A stretch of 64,000 nucleotides of DNA. It comes from Bog-473 sp963726005 (lineage in GTDB: Bacteria > Actinomycetota > Acidimicrobiia > Acidimicrobiales > RAAP-2). The translations under genes were made by a program, and so were the position numbers. Every line of letters begins with the position of its first letter. Within the stretch, counting starts at the first letter, position 1. The notes below the pieces were generated by a model. It ran no database searches. It saw only the letters and a program-made list of their open reading frames with translations, and was not told the DNA's origin. Shown in pieces: positions 49,681 through 58,905 of this stretch. Location of the stretch: positions 11,824 through 75,823 of the forward strand of contig CAVSAT010000003.1 of NCBI GenBank assembly GCA_963726005.1, given 5' to 3'.

Positions 49681-50912
49681 TGTGGCCTCAAGCGGTCAAC
49701 GCAACAGCCTCGGCGAACGCCTGAGATGGTGTCATCCAGCCGAGTGTCTGTCGAGGCCTTGTATTGAGCGAGCGGGCGATGGCGTCGAGCTCACGCTGCG
49801 TGCATTGGGAGAGGTCCGAGGACTTCGGAAGGTATTGGCGCAGCAATCCGTTGGTGTTCTCGTTGCTGCCGCGCTGCCATGGGCTTTTGGGATCGCAGAA
49901 GTAGATCTTCACTCCGGTGTCGACTGTGAACTGGACGTGCTCGGCCATCTCCTTGCCCTGGTCCCAGGTGATCGATCGACGTAGTTGGGCTGGCAAGGTC
50001 AAGACGCGTTTGGTCATGGCTTTGCGCACGGCCTCGGCGCCGTGGCCGTTGGGGAGCTTGAGCAAGATCACGTAGCGGCTGTGGCGCTCCACCAGGGTGC
50101 CGATGGATGTCATCTTCTTGCCGAAGATCAGGTCCCCCTCCCAGTGTCCGGGGACGGCCCGGTCCTTCACCTCGGCGGGACGCTCCGAGATCATCACCAT
50201 GTTCTTGAGCTGGCCCTGTCCGATGTGGTTGGCATTGACATAGGCCTTAGCCCGTCGCATGGCTCGACCACTGCGCAGGCACGAGTGCAACTCTTTGCGC
50301 AGCGCACCACGGCTCTGAACGAAGAGCGACTGGTAGATGGTCTCGTGGGACACCTGCATCTCCGGGCGATCGGGGTACTCCAGAGCCAACCACGCCGAGA
50401 TCTGCTGGGGTGACCAGCGGGCCTCCAGCTTGCGCTCCACCACCCCTCGGAGCCGCCGACATTGGGCGAGCTTGGCCCGCTTGGGTCGCAGAGCCCGCCG
50501 AGCGGCCGCCCGATCGGCCACCAGGGCCCGGTACTTCTTCCTCCCGCCGTTGGCGTTGACCTCGCGGCACACCGTCGAGGGCGACCGACCGAGCTCCTGG
50601 GCGATGGCACGGATCGACCAGCCGGCGGCCAGCCCCCTCGAGATCTCCTCTCGTTCGACGAGTGAGAGTCGAAGCTCAGAGCGCTCGCGCGCCGTCGGGC
50701 GCCTCCCGCCGTGGTCGGCAATGAACCTTCGGAGCGAAGAGTTCTGCCGGCCCAGATGCTTGGCAATGCGCTTCACGGGGACCCCTGCTTCGCGCATGTC
50801 CCAGATCGTCAACTTGTCCTCTTGCGAGAACCGAGCCATTCGCACACCTCCTGATCGACGACATCACTGTCCGCCGATCAGGCTGGTGTTGCAACGACCG
50901 CTTGAGGTCACA
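49681..50912 (-). mobile_element. IS30-family insertion sequence, complete
   Basis: About 1.23 kb. Imperfect 25-bp terminal inverted repeats are visible at 49681-49705 and 50888-50912 (shared core CCTCAAGCGGTC and GCAAC). One transposase gene fills the element. GAACCGG occurs directly left of the element and three bases beyond its right end, which may mark the target duplication; the exact boundaries are therefore uncertain by a few bases. Confidence 0.8.
49688..50839 (-). CDS. IS30-family transposase
   Basis: 383 aa. N-terminal helix-turn-helix (ISRGLAAGWSIRAIAQELGR, SPSTVCREV), then the DDE domain: Asp in HWEGDLIFG, Asp in ITWDQGKE and Glu in SNENTNGLLRQYLPK, all family-typical. AGGAGG seven bases before the ATG at 50839. 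Full length with no lesions, so the element may be active. Confidence 0.93.
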   Translation of the reverse strand: MARFSQEDKLTIWDMREAGVPVKRIAKHLGRQNSSLRRFIADHGGRRPTARERSELRLSLVEREEISRGLAAGWSIRAIAQELGRSPSTVCREVNANGGRKKYRALVADRAAARRALRPKRAKLAQCRRLRGVVERKLEARWSPQQISAWLALEYPDRPEMQVSHETIYQSLFVQSRGALRKELHSCLRSGRAMRRAKAYVNANHIGQGQLKNMVMISERPAEVKDRAVPGHWEGDLIFGKKMTSIGTLVERHSRYVILLKLPNGHGAEAVRKAMTKRVLTLPAQLRRSITWDQGKEMAEHVQFTVDTGVKIYFCDPKSPWQRGSNENTNGLLRQYLPKSSDLSQCTQRELDAIARSLNTRPRQTLGWMTPSQAFAEAVALTA

Positions 50913-50951
50913 GGCGAACCGGGGCACCCTCGCAATCGCGAGAATGAAGGC

Positions 50952-51482
50952 GTGGTTGACACCCGGTCCGTAGTCGCGTGTACGCAATGCAAGGCCCACT
51001 GGTACGTGGACGATGAAGCCCCAAGGTGCGCTGCCAGTGACCACGATCACCAGCGGTTTGACCTGCATTTGCACCGATCCGTCGTCGTGTTGCCGGATGG
51101 GATCGAGGTCACCGCCGTGTCGTTTGACGCCAGGGATCCCTATGCCCGCGACCTGGCACCCGATTTCGGGCTTTATCTCGACGCGCAATGGGATCCTCCA
51201 TGGCCCCATGACCACATCGACTGGCCCGATTTCGGCGTGCCCAGTGATTCCGCGCAAGTCGTAGCCGCCCTGAGGTCGCTGCACCAACGCGCTCTCGGTG
51301 GGGCGCGAGTTGAATTGGGTTGTCTCGGGGGCCACGGACGAACCGGAACGGCCTTGGCATGCCTCGCAATCCTGTGTGGAGTTCCCTGTAGCGGTCCTGT
51401 GGCCTGGGTTCGTGAGAACTACTGCACGAGCGCCGTGGAGTCCGACCAACAGGAGGCATTCGTGGTCGGCTTTGTCGGTTGA
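50952..51482 (+). CDS. Protein-tyrosine-phosphatase-like protein
   Basis: 176 aa. The C-x5-R signature is CLGGHGRTGTALACLAIL, with a likely general-acid Asp in the preceding DWPDFG region. The N-terminus carries a CxxC pair (VACTQCKAHW) that may bind zinc. Such proteins could remove phosphate from Tyr or Ser residues or from small molecules. The IS30 right end is only 40 bases upstream, so the native promoter has probably been displaced. GTG start with GAAGG nearby. Confidence 0.75.
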   Translation: MVDTRSVVACTQCKAHWYVDDEAPRCAASDHDHQRFDLHLHRSVVVLPDGIEVTAVSFDARDPYARDLAPDFGLYLDAQWDPPWPHDHIDWPDFGVPSDSAQVVAALRSLHQRALGGARVELGCLGGHGRTGTALACLAILCGVPCSGPVAWVRENYCTSAVESDQQEAFVVGFVG

Positions 51483-51553
51483 CGGTCACGGCTGTCTGGG
51501 TCGGCCATCTCACCTACCCGGCGTACGGGGGCAGGTTCGTCCCTACGGCTAGT

Positions 51554-52603
51554 TGTGATTCCCACCGAGGTTGTTGACAAATAGAGGCCCTGCCTGATCG
51601 TTTGAGGTTCGACCAAGAACAGCAAGCGAAAAGGAGGGCCCGTGGCTCACGCTAGGGCAAAGCTCACCGTCCTGGGGAGGCGGTTGCTCGTCGACCGGGT
51701 GGAGATCGACGGTTGGAAGCTGGCCGATGCCGCCAAGGCCATGGGGGTCTCGCGCCAGACCGCCTACAAGTGGTTGCGCCGCTTCCGCGACGAGGGATCG
51801 GCCGGCCTGTTGGACCGCACCTCGGCCCCCCGACGCTGTCCGCATCGACTCGCTCCCGATGCGGTGGCCACCATTGTGGCCACTCGTCTCGAGACGCTCT
51901 ATGGCCCCCACCGCCTGGCCTATGCGCTCGGGCGGCCCCGCTCGACCATCTATGGGGTGCTCCGACGAGAGCGGATCTCGCGCCTCAGCTTCATCGACCG
52001 GCCGACCCGCACCGTGGTGCGTTATGAGCGGGACAGGCCCGGCGAGCTCCTCCACGTTGACGTCAAGAAACTGGGGCGGATCCGAGAGGGCGGAGGCTGG
52101 AAGATGCGCGGGCGAGACATGGGCACCACAGGGGAGATGAAGCGGATCAAGGTCGGTTACGACTACCTCCACGTGGCAGTCGACGACCACAGCCGGGTGG
52201 CCTTCGTCCAGGCCCTGACCGACGAGAGGGCTCCGACCTGTGCCCAGTTCGTCCGCGATGCGGCCGCCTACTTCGCCTCAGAGGGCGTCGCCATCGAACG
52301 GGTCATGACCGACAATGCCCGCAACTACACCCCCTCGACAGTCTTCAAGAAGGCCCTGGTCGACCTGGGCATCAGTCATCGGCGCACCAGGCTCTATCGG
52401 CCCCAGACCAATGGAAAAGCAGAGCGGTTCAACCGGACTCTTCTCGAAGAGTTCGCGTACAAGACGCTCTTCACCTCCAACGACCAGCGCATGAAGGCCC
52501 TCGGCCCGTGGCTGGACTCCTACAATGCGGAAAGACCTCACACGGCCATCGGGGGGCTCACCCCTCTGCAGCGGCTCCGTCAACAACGCTGACGGGAATC
52601 ACA
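51554..52603 (+). mobile_element. IS481-family insertion sequence with 6-bp target duplication
   Basis: 1050 bp. Terminal inverted repeats TGTGATTCCC at 51554 and its complement ending 52603, with further matching GTTGTTGAC inside. The 6-bp sequence GCTAGT flanks both sides (51548-51553 and 52604-52609), a perfect target duplication. It is intact and apparently recent. Confidence 0.9.
51642..52592 (+). CDS. IS481-family transposase
   Basis: 316 aa. N-terminal helix-turn-helix (KLADAAKAMGVSRQTAYKWLRRF), then rve integrase core: LLHVDVKKLG (Asp), RVMTDNARNYTP (Asp) and NGKAERFNRTLLEE (Glu). The ending YNAERPHTAIGGLTP is characteristic. GTG start after AAAGGAGGG. No lesions. Confidence 0.94.
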   Translation: MAHARAKLTVLGRRLLVDRVEIDGWKLADAAKAMGVSRQTAYKWLRRFRDEGSAGLLDRTSAPRRCPHRLAPDAVATIVATRLETLYGPHRLAYALGRPRSTIYGVLRRERISRLSFIDRPTRTVVRYERDRPGELLHVDVKKLGRIREGGGWKMRGRDMGTTGEMKRIKVGYDYLHVAVDDHSRVAFVQALTDERAPTCAQFVRDAAAYFASEGVAIERVMTDNARNYTPSTVFKKALVDLGISHRRTRLYRPQTNGKAERFNRTLLEEFAYKTLFTSNDQRMKALGPWLDSYNAERPHTAIGGLTPLQRLRQQR

Positions 52604-52621
52604 GCTAGTCGGTGGCACTAA

Positions 52622-52840
52622 TCAGCATGGTTGCCATCCCCCGCTGAAGTTCGAGCAGACCTCGGCGAGCAGAATGTTGTAGCCACCTACAGCACTACCC
52701 GTCTTCGACACTGTGCCACCCGACCACCTAACAGCGGTTGTACATGTGACGCCGCCATCGCCTTGAAGTTGAGCACTTACGCACGTTTGTCCAAGAGAGT
52801 TGGTTGACGGTGAGGCGGCCTGTAGGCAGCGTTCTTTCCG
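52622..52840 (-). pseudogene. Possible C-terminal remnant of a secreted protein beside the IS481 element
   Basis: A minus-strand frame ending at the stop 52622-52624 reads TCVSAQLQGDGGVTC, TTAVRWSGGTVSKTGSAVGG and LLAEVCSNFSGGW, which look like an exported Cys-rich protein tail. No start is visible and the composition becomes unprotein-like upstream. It is probably a leftover of a gene lost before or through IS insertion. Confidence 0.25.
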
Positions 52841-52942
52841 GCCCCGCCCCCGATGCGAGGCGGAAGGCTGGGGTGGCCATGCATCTGAGCGGCCTCGTTA
52901 CCGTTGTTGGAGGTCGATGTCGACCCGACGACGGCAGGCCTA

Positions 52943-54037
52943 CTACGAGTACACCTGCACCTCGGCGATGTCCATGCTTTCTGAAGGGGTGGTTGCTGTC
53001 GCCACGGTATGCCATGGTGATGCCGGCTGCGCGGCCACCTGCAGCTCCAAGAGCAGTTCGTACGTGCCCGCAGCGACGCCGCCTCTGCTCGACGCCAACT
53101 GCTGGAACATCAACTTGCCGTCGAAGAAATACTTGACGGCGACGTGGGGGAGGTACTGAATCCCGTAGATGTGGTAGCCCACAGAGAGGTCCGAGCCCGT
53201 GTTGTAGACGATGTCACGGTAGCCCGGGTACTCGCTGGCGCTGCCACCGTAGTCGGCGTGCATGATCTCGTTCGATTTGGCCCCGAGCCACCCGCCCTCA
53301 AAGAGATCGATCTCGGGCACCCGACTGGTCGGGGTATCGGGCATGAACCAGATGGCTGGCCACATTCCCGCCGTCATGTGGGGCATCTTGGCGCGCACCT
53401 GTACGTACCAACCGGTCGCGAGCAGGGAGTGCTTGCCTTCGGTCGTCACAACGCCGCTGATCCACGGGTAGGTCTTGGAGTAGTGGTTGGTGTTGTGCTG
53501 CGCGGTCAGCGTCAGACCGTTGGCCACACCCACCTGGCTCGGCCCGAACATGGCCGCCGAATTAGCTGAGGGGGACGCATTCGGAGTGGAGTACGGCAAC
53601 GGGATGGTGTTGCCGTTGTTCCAGACGATCCCTTGAGCTCCCAGGTAGGTGTTCCATTTTGTGGTGTCCAGCTTGGTACCGGAGAACTGGTCGTCAAGGC
53701 TCAACTGCTGTTTCGTGTAGCCGGGGGGGACTGACATGACCTTGTTCGAGAAGCCGGGGGAAGCCGAACTGCCACCCCTGAGGTCCCAATGCCAGAGGGC
53801 CAATCCCAACACCGAGCTCAGGACACACCCGGCTCCCACCATCAGACCGACGCAATGCGAAACCCAAAAGGAGGCGGGGCGTCGGACCCGGGTCGATCGC
53901 GGTGCAAATTCCGGGGCTCGCACTCGAACAGGTGGCCAATCGCTCGAGTTCACTAGCAACTCCACGTCGTCTGCTGGGGCCTGAACGGCGCCCCCTCGCT
54001 CAGGGCGCGGACGCGACGCTGTCCGCGGCTCGGTCAT
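52943..54037 (-). CDS. Membrane-anchored GH16 glycoside hydrolase
   Basis: 364 aa. An N-terminal cytoplasmic tail and one membrane helix (VSHCVGLMVGAGCVLSSVLGL, about 60-80) place the rest outside. GH16 fold: DDQFSGTKLDTTKWN, WYVQVRAKMPHMTAGMWPAIWFMP and the catalytic motif PEIDLFEGG (E-x-D-x-x-E intact). Acts on beta-glucans such as laminarin or lichenan, or on galactans. ATG at 54037. Confidence 0.88.
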   Translation of the reverse strand: MTEPRTASRPRPERGGAVQAPADDVELLVNSSDWPPVRVRAPEFAPRSTRVRRPASFWVSHCVGLMVGAGCVLSSVLGLALWHWDLRGGSSASPGFSNKVMSVPPGYTKQQLSLDDQFSGTKLDTTKWNTYLGAQGIVWNNGNTIPLPYSTPNASPSANSAAMFGPSQVGVANGLTLTAQHNTNHYSKTYPWISGVVTTEGKHSLLATGWYVQVRAKMPHMTAGMWPAIWFMPDTPTSRVPEIDLFEGGWLGAKSNEIMHADYGGSASEYPGYRDIVYNTGSDLSVGYHIYGIQYLPHVAVKYFFDGKLMFQQLASSRGGVAAGTYELLLELQVAAQPASPWHTVATATTPSESMDIAEVQVYS

Positions 54038-54494
54038 TGTGCAACCGTCATGTGTACTTTGGCGGCGAGGAGAAGATCCTGGTCACCGAAAGTGCCGTGG
54101 TCGCGTTCGAAGCAATGAGATCCTCTTCCGGTCTCCGTCATCTCAATGGCCAGCGTCAGGTGGAATTTTGGTTATCTCGATATCCGAGCCGGCCGGTGCC
54201 GGCTTGCTGTCGACGCGGGCCGACTGTGGTTTGCTGCGCGAGACACAAGAATTGTGACATTGCAGTCCACGCCCGAATAGAGCCGAACAGGCCGAACCGG
54301 CACAACGTTCCGACAACTACCGGCAGCCGGTGGCGTCTTCCGTCCGTTATTTTCGGCCCCCGATTGGTGGCCGGATCTGTCTCAGGGACCTTTACCCCGA
54401 CCTGATGCCATGAAGGGGCGGGGCCTCCGCCCCTCGTGAGATCCGAGCATGCTCGGACTTGCAAAGAAAAACCTCGAAAGAGGAGGAGGCCCCT
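54038..54494. other. Left non-coding region of the IS110 element with two hairpins
   Basis: No gene. A hairpin at 54414-54434 (7-8 bp GC stem, 5-nt loop) and a palindrome at 54443-54456 (CCGAGC-AT-GCTCGG) lie just before the transposase. IS110-group elements encode a structured bridge RNA in the non-coding end 5' of the transposase, so one could lie here. The left end of the element could not be fixed. Confidence 0.35.
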
Positions 54495-55508
54495 ATGAGA
54501 CGACAGTACGTCGGAATCGACCTGCACCGCCGAAGCACGACCCTCTATCGAATGGCAGAGGACGGCGAGATGCTTGGCACCGAGCGCATCGTGAGTCAGC
54601 CCTTCGAGCTGGCCCAGGCTATGGAGGCTGCCGGACCCGAGCCCGAGGTGGTCCTCGAGTCCACCTACGGCTGGTACTGGGCGGCCGATGTGCTCCAAGA
54701 CCTCGGCGCCCACGTGCACCTCGCCCACGCCCTCGGCAACAACTGGGGGGAACGACGCGTCAAGAACGACGAACGCGACGCCAGAGACCTGGCCGCCATG
54801 CTCCGCATCGGGCGCCTCGCCGAAGGCTGGATCGCCCCGCATGACGTCCGTGAGCTGCGCGAGCTCGTGCGCTATCGCTACTCGTTGATCCGGCACCGCA
54901 CCAGTGCCAAGGCCCAGATCCACGGGGTCATGGCCAAGAACGGGATCCTGCCCGCCGTCGGCGAGCTCTGGGGTCCGACCGGACAGGCCCAGCTCGACCG
55001 TCTCGAGCTTCCCGAGGCTGATTCGATGCGCCTCGACTCGTTGCGCAACCTGCTCGACGTCTACGACCACTCCATCGCCGAGCTCGACGCGGACATCCAC
55101 GCCGAGCTCAAAGGCGATGCTGGGTATCGGGCCCTGATGACCCTGCCCGGTGTGGGCAAGGTCCTCGCCGCCATCTTCGTGGCCGAGATCGGCGACATCA
55201 ACCGCTTCGACTCGGCCAAGAAGCTGTCCAGCTGGGCCGGCCTCACCCCCAAGCACCGCGAATCCGACGAGGTCGTCCACCGCGGCAACATCACCAAGCA
55301 GGGCTCACCCCTCGTCCGCTGGGCGTGCATCGAGGCCGTTGGCAACTACCGGGCCAAGGGCAACGAGAAGCTCCGCGCCGACTACAAACGCATCGCCGAG
55401 CGCCGTGGCAAATACAAGGCCCGCGTCGCGGTGGCTCGCAAGCTCTTGACCCTCGTCTTCTACGCGATGCGCGACGGGGAGGTCCGATGCCTCGAGACCG
55501 CCGCCTGA
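54495..55508 (+). CDS. IS110-family transposase (DEDD recombinase)
   Basis: 337 aa. RuvC-like DEDD residues: Asp in VGIDLHRRS, Glu in VVLESTYGWYW, Asp pair in KNDERDARDLAAML. The C-terminal transposase_20 domain carries LPGVGKVLAAIFVAEIGD and HRGNITKQGSPLVRW with the candidate catalytic Ser. GAGGAGG precedes the ATG. Intact. The family moves without terminal inverted repeats, using an RNA guide. Confidence 0.92.
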   Translation: MRRQYVGIDLHRRSTTLYRMAEDGEMLGTERIVSQPFELAQAMEAAGPEPEVVLESTYGWYWAADVLQDLGAHVHLAHALGNNWGERRVKNDERDARDLAAMLRIGRLAEGWIAPHDVRELRELVRYRYSLIRHRTSAKAQIHGVMAKNGILPAVGELWGPTGQAQLDRLELPEADSMRLDSLRNLLDVYDHSIAELDADIHAELKGDAGYRALMTLPGVGKVLAAIFVAEIGDINRFDSAKKLSSWAGLTPKHRESDEVVHRGNITKQGSPLVRWACIEAVGNYRAKGNEKLRADYKRIAERRGKYKARVAVARKLLTLVFYAMRDGEVRCLETAA

Positions 55509-56006
55509 GTCTCGGCCACGGACCGACGTGTGCTCGACTAACGCCGTGGCCCACCACCTGGTGTGGCCGAGGTCCTGATTGAGCCCGTCGGAACGTGGCC
55601 GAACCCCATCATGTCGGAGATCGACGAATGAATGGCTGGCTGCCCTACGGGACCGTCACGGACCCACCCGAACAGTGATGGGAACTCGCAACACCTCGAC
55701 ATAACGGCGGCCTCGAAGAGGATGCGCCGCTCGCCACCGGCGTCAACGCCACAGCCTTCGGCGGGCATCGCCCGACGTTGACCCCGGCGCCTCGCCGGCA
55801 CGCGCCCGCGTGCGGCACGCCGATTGGTCGATTACGAACGAACGTGCAAAGAAAGGGTCTTGATCCGGCCCCGCCTCTTCATGTACGGCGTTAGGTGATA
55901 CCCGTGGCGCGTCCTTCGGGGATGCACGTTCTGGGGCACCCGGGCTGGTGGGTTCTGTGCGGCCCGAACTCTCGCAAGATCACGCCGGATCGGGCAAAAT
56001 GCGCTC
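55509..56006. other. Right flank of the IS110 gene, no coding sequence
   Basis: About 500 bases. The 10-mer TGCAAAGAAA at 55845-55854 repeats the one at 54460-54469 just ahead of the transposase, which may help define element limits. No gene recognised. Confidence 0.35.
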
Positions 56007-56591
56007 GTGTATCCCGATCGAGACCTCGCGTCCGATGCGAGGGGCCCGACACTGCGGACTCAACGCCTCGTGTTGCGGCGTTGGCACGCCGAAGACCTAG
56101 CACCCTTTGCCGAACTCAACGCCGATCCCGACGTAATGGCGCACATGCAGAAGACCATGAGCCGAGAGGAGAGCGACGCATTCGTGGCGCGCATCGAGGA
56201 GGAGTTCGACGACTGCGGTTTCGGTCTGTGGGCCGTAGAGGTGCCGAACCACTCGCCGTTCATTGGCTTTGTCGGGTTGCACCGAGTGCCGTTTGACGCT
56301 CCCTTCACGCCTGCGGTCGAAGTCGGATGGCGCCTAGCCCGCGAGCACTGGGGCTACGGATTCGTGTCCGAGGCGGCTCGTAGTGCGGTTCGCTACGGAC
56401 TCGAAGAGGTCGGTCTTGACGAGATCGTTTCCTTCACCAACCCAGACAACGTCCGGTCGTGGAAGGTAATGGAACGCCTCGGCATGATTCGCGATCCGTC
56501 GTCGGACTTCGAGCACCCCAACGTTCCAACGGGACACTGGCTCCGTCCCCATATCTTCTACAGATTTCCGCCTGCGGCCCCGTCGCCGTAG
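56007..56591 (+). CDS. GNAT N-acetyltransferase, RimJ/RimL-like
   Basis: 194 aa. TLRTQRLVLRRWHAEDLAPFAELNADPDVM at the start (split here as TLRTQRLVLRRW and LAPFAELNADP), VEVGWRLAREHWGYGFVSEA as the acetyl-CoA loop, and NPDNVRSWKVMERLGM as the closing motif are typical of ribosomal-protein or small-molecule acetyltransferases. GTG start; ribosome site weak. Confidence 0.8.
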   Translation: MYPDRDLASDARGPTLRTQRLVLRRWHAEDLAPFAELNADPDVMAHMQKTMSREESDAFVARIEEEFDDCGFGLWAVEVPNHSPFIGFVGLHRVPFDAPFTPAVEVGWRLAREHWGYGFVSEAARSAVRYGLEEVGLDEIVSFTNPDNVRSWKVMERLGMIRDPSSDFEHPNVPTGHWLRPHIFYRFPPAAPSP

Positions 56592-56646
56592 CGCCCGATC
56601 TGCCGATCGGGGTGGTGTAATCCGTTCCGGGATCGGGCACCATTCG

Positions 56647-56898
56647 ATGATGCCGATGCGCTTACGGTCCGGTGCTCGCCGCGCATGGCGGTGGCTCTGG
56701 GCCCCGGCCACTCCCGCGCGCACGCTCACGCGGACCTACGAGTGTCCCGTCTGCGGCCGCGGAGTCGAGATCGTTGGAACCGGCGACTTCTATCCGACTG
56801 CAGCGAGCGCCTCCGAGGTCGCATCGCTTTGCCGCCGGGCAAAACGGCACGACCCACGCCGCGCACGTGACCGGTATCGCGTCACCACTTCCGAATAG
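56647..56898 (+). CDS. Small hypothetical protein with one CxxC pair
   Basis: 83 aa, basic, with YECPVCGRGVEIVGTGDFYP near the middle, resembling half of a zinc ribbon. The second half becomes Arg-rich with no further Cys pair, so a frameshift after the CxxC half is possible. Function unknown. Confidence 0.35.
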   Translation: MMPMRLRSGARRAWRWLWAPATPARTLTRTYECPVCGRGVEIVGTGDFYPTAASASEVASLCRRAKRHDPRRARDRYRVTTSE

Positions 56899-56999
56899 CG
56901 AGCGCGGAACGCCATAACTGCCGATCGGCGCCCGTCGAAGACAGGCAGATCCGAGCAGAACGAGCGCCCCATAACGCGCAGCGAAACGGGCGCTAGAGG

Positions 57000-57206
57000 T
57001 ATCCCCATCGTGCCGTTAGGGGCTAGGCCGCTGCGACCTCAAGCGCGAACGGCAGCTCGAAACGTCGGTCCCGTTCAGTACTCGGCGCCTCCGCCATCAC
57101 GTCCGGGACCGAGCCGACGATGAGCCTGGTGAGCGGTGGGGGAGAGGGCCTGATGCACTCCCATTCATTTCCTGACAGGTGGCCGCATAACCGGCGTACG
57201 GGGACA
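57000..57206 (+). repeat. Interspersed repeat, copy B
   Basis: About 207 bp. Left end (57000-57019) and right end (57187-57206) are loosely inverted, sharing T-n-TCCCC-n-T and GTTA. It contains the family core, including CATCACGTCCGGGACCGAGC. The minus strand reads an open frame to TAG with VGSVPDVMAEAP and RRFELPFALEVAAA. Confidence 0.75.
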
Positions 57207-57259
57207 GGTGGCGTTAGTGAAAGAGACAGGTCGCCACTGTGCGAGAAGGGTGTCGAAGT

Positions 57260-57475
57260 TCAGTCGCCATCCTCGTACTTGAAAGAAACCTTGACCCTAG
57301 CTCGATACGCCTTGACCTTCCCATCCTCGAGCTGAAGGTCCAGTTCAGCCACCTCGGCGATTCGAAGATCACGCAAGGACCCACTTGCCTTGGCCACCGC
57401 CGCGCTAGCGGCCTTCTCCCAGGATTCTCCGCTCGTACCTACGAGTTCGATGACCTTGTACACGCTCTCAGCCAT
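57260..57475 (-). CDS. Dodecin (flavin-binding dodecamer)
   Basis: 71 aa. VYKVIELVGTSGESWEKAA, then the strand pair and FKYED end, identical in plan to dodecins, small proteins that assemble into a hollow 12-mer storing flavins. The conserved Trp in ESWEKAA stacks on flavin in the family. GGAG lies six bases before the ATG at 57475; the longer frame to 57520 is not needed. Confidence 0.93.
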   Translation of the reverse strand: MAESVYKVIELVGTSGESWEKAASAAVAKASGSLRDLRIAEVAELDLQLEDGKVKAYRARVKVSFKYEDGD

Positions 57476-58003
57476 GACAAGCTCCTCTCTCTTCGATGTT
57501 GCCATGAGACTACGCCGCATTGGTCGCTGCTTTCACCGACGAGTCAGGCTCAACGTGGCGCACCGCATTGTCTTCGGCGGATCTCCCTTCAAGCCCACCA
57601 GACTTGCGGATTAGAACTGATGCCAACGACCAGAGATGGTTCAGCCGTGACCAGAATGGCCTCAGCTAACCCTTTGCCCCGCCAGCCACCCGGCGAGTCA
57701 GACTCGGCGAACGGGGGCTCACCCCGGTGCACGCGCGGCGTAGCCTTTCCCTGTGACGAAATGACAGAGCGACTTCAAGCAGTTCAGATCAAGATCAATA
57801 GTGCGCGCGACGCTGTACGAGGAGACGACGGAGCGTCGCCGGTAAGCCGGGGCAGCTCCTGCTGCTAGCCAACTTCGCAGTTCGTTCCCAAGAAACATTC
57901 CCCGCTTCCCAACGGGACGCCTGGTTGCGCGGGTTCTGGCCGAGGCCAGGCCCGGGCGCGCCTGGCGACCTGACCCCTTCCGCTTTTGGGGTTGAATCGC
58001 GAG
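57476..58003. other. Intergenic, no supported gene
   Basis: About 530 bases upstream of dodecin. Nothing recognisable on either strand. Confidence 0.35.
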
Positions 58004-58557
58004 TCAACTGATCGTTTTGTCGACCGTGCGGAGTAGTAAGCTGGCTGTTTGCATATCGGCCGCGGCGGAGTCCCCTGGTTCGGACACCGCGGTGGTGTTT
58101 CCGCCGACCGAGGACCTCGCCAGCCACGCCTTCTGGGCTATTCCAATGGCACTGCAACCGACGGTCAGATCGTGCAGGGCGGTGGACCACCAACGCTGCG
58201 CCTGAGCCAGGGGAATCGGGCCGTCTGACTGCAGGATCCTCGAGTCCGTCGCGACCTTCGAGCAATCCAACCCCGTGCGCATCGCCCAGTCACCGGGGTC
58301 GCTACTCAATCCCTCACATGGAGCACTGCTTCCTGGATCCGGCCCGTCCGTACCTGAGCAGGGCTGCATTTCTCCGTAGACGATCTGGGCGTCTGAAAGG
58401 AGTGCACCCACGTCGCGCGCATTCCTCGCAAGCCATGCGTCAGCCTTGGGATGCTCCCGTGTGGCCGCGGAGGCCTGGCCTGGACATGCCAGCCGAAGCT
58501 GCACACCGAAGCGACAAAAGCCGCTGCCACGACCTCCAACATGCCCATCACCCCCAA
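58004..58557 (-). pseudogene. Secreted hypothetical protein, probably frameshifted
   Basis: The minus strand shows a hydrophobic signal-like start (MLEVVAAAFVASVCSFGWH) in one frame from 58557. A soluble domain in another (REHPKADAWLARNARDVG ... AQRWWSTALHDL) runs to the stop at 58004. Joining them needs one frame change near 58470-58480. The domain has several Cys and conserved-looking helices but no known family. Confidence 0.35.
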
Positions 58558-58686
58558 CCACTTTCGAAGCTAGCCGCCAGAGGCAAGTTGTGCGAACTCA
58601 CTCGCGACGGAACACGGTCGCCGTTTGTCCCCGCGGGGCCCCAGCCAACTACTCATCGATTCTTCGAATCATCAGGGCCAAGCGAC

Positions 58687-58905
58687 TATCCCAGTCGTGT
58701 CGTTAGGGGCTAGGCCGCTGCGACTTCGAGCGCAAACGGCAGCTCCAAACGTCGGTCCCATCCGGGACCCGGTGCGTCCTCCATCCCGTCGGGGACCGAG
58801 CCGACGATGAGCTCGCTGAGGAGTCGCGGGAGTGGGGGAGCGGGCCTGATGTGTGCTCGGGCTGAAGCTCTCCCACGTGCCCCGTGGCCGGTTTGGAGGG
58901 GTGTG
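58687..58905 (+). repeat. Interspersed repeat, copy C
   Basis: The left end and core match copy B closely (GTTAGGGGCTAGGCCGCTGC). The right end is degenerate beyond about 58860. The minus strand keeps the frame VGSVPDGMEDAP and RRLELPFALEVAAA with a TAG at the same place as copy B. Confidence 0.7.
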
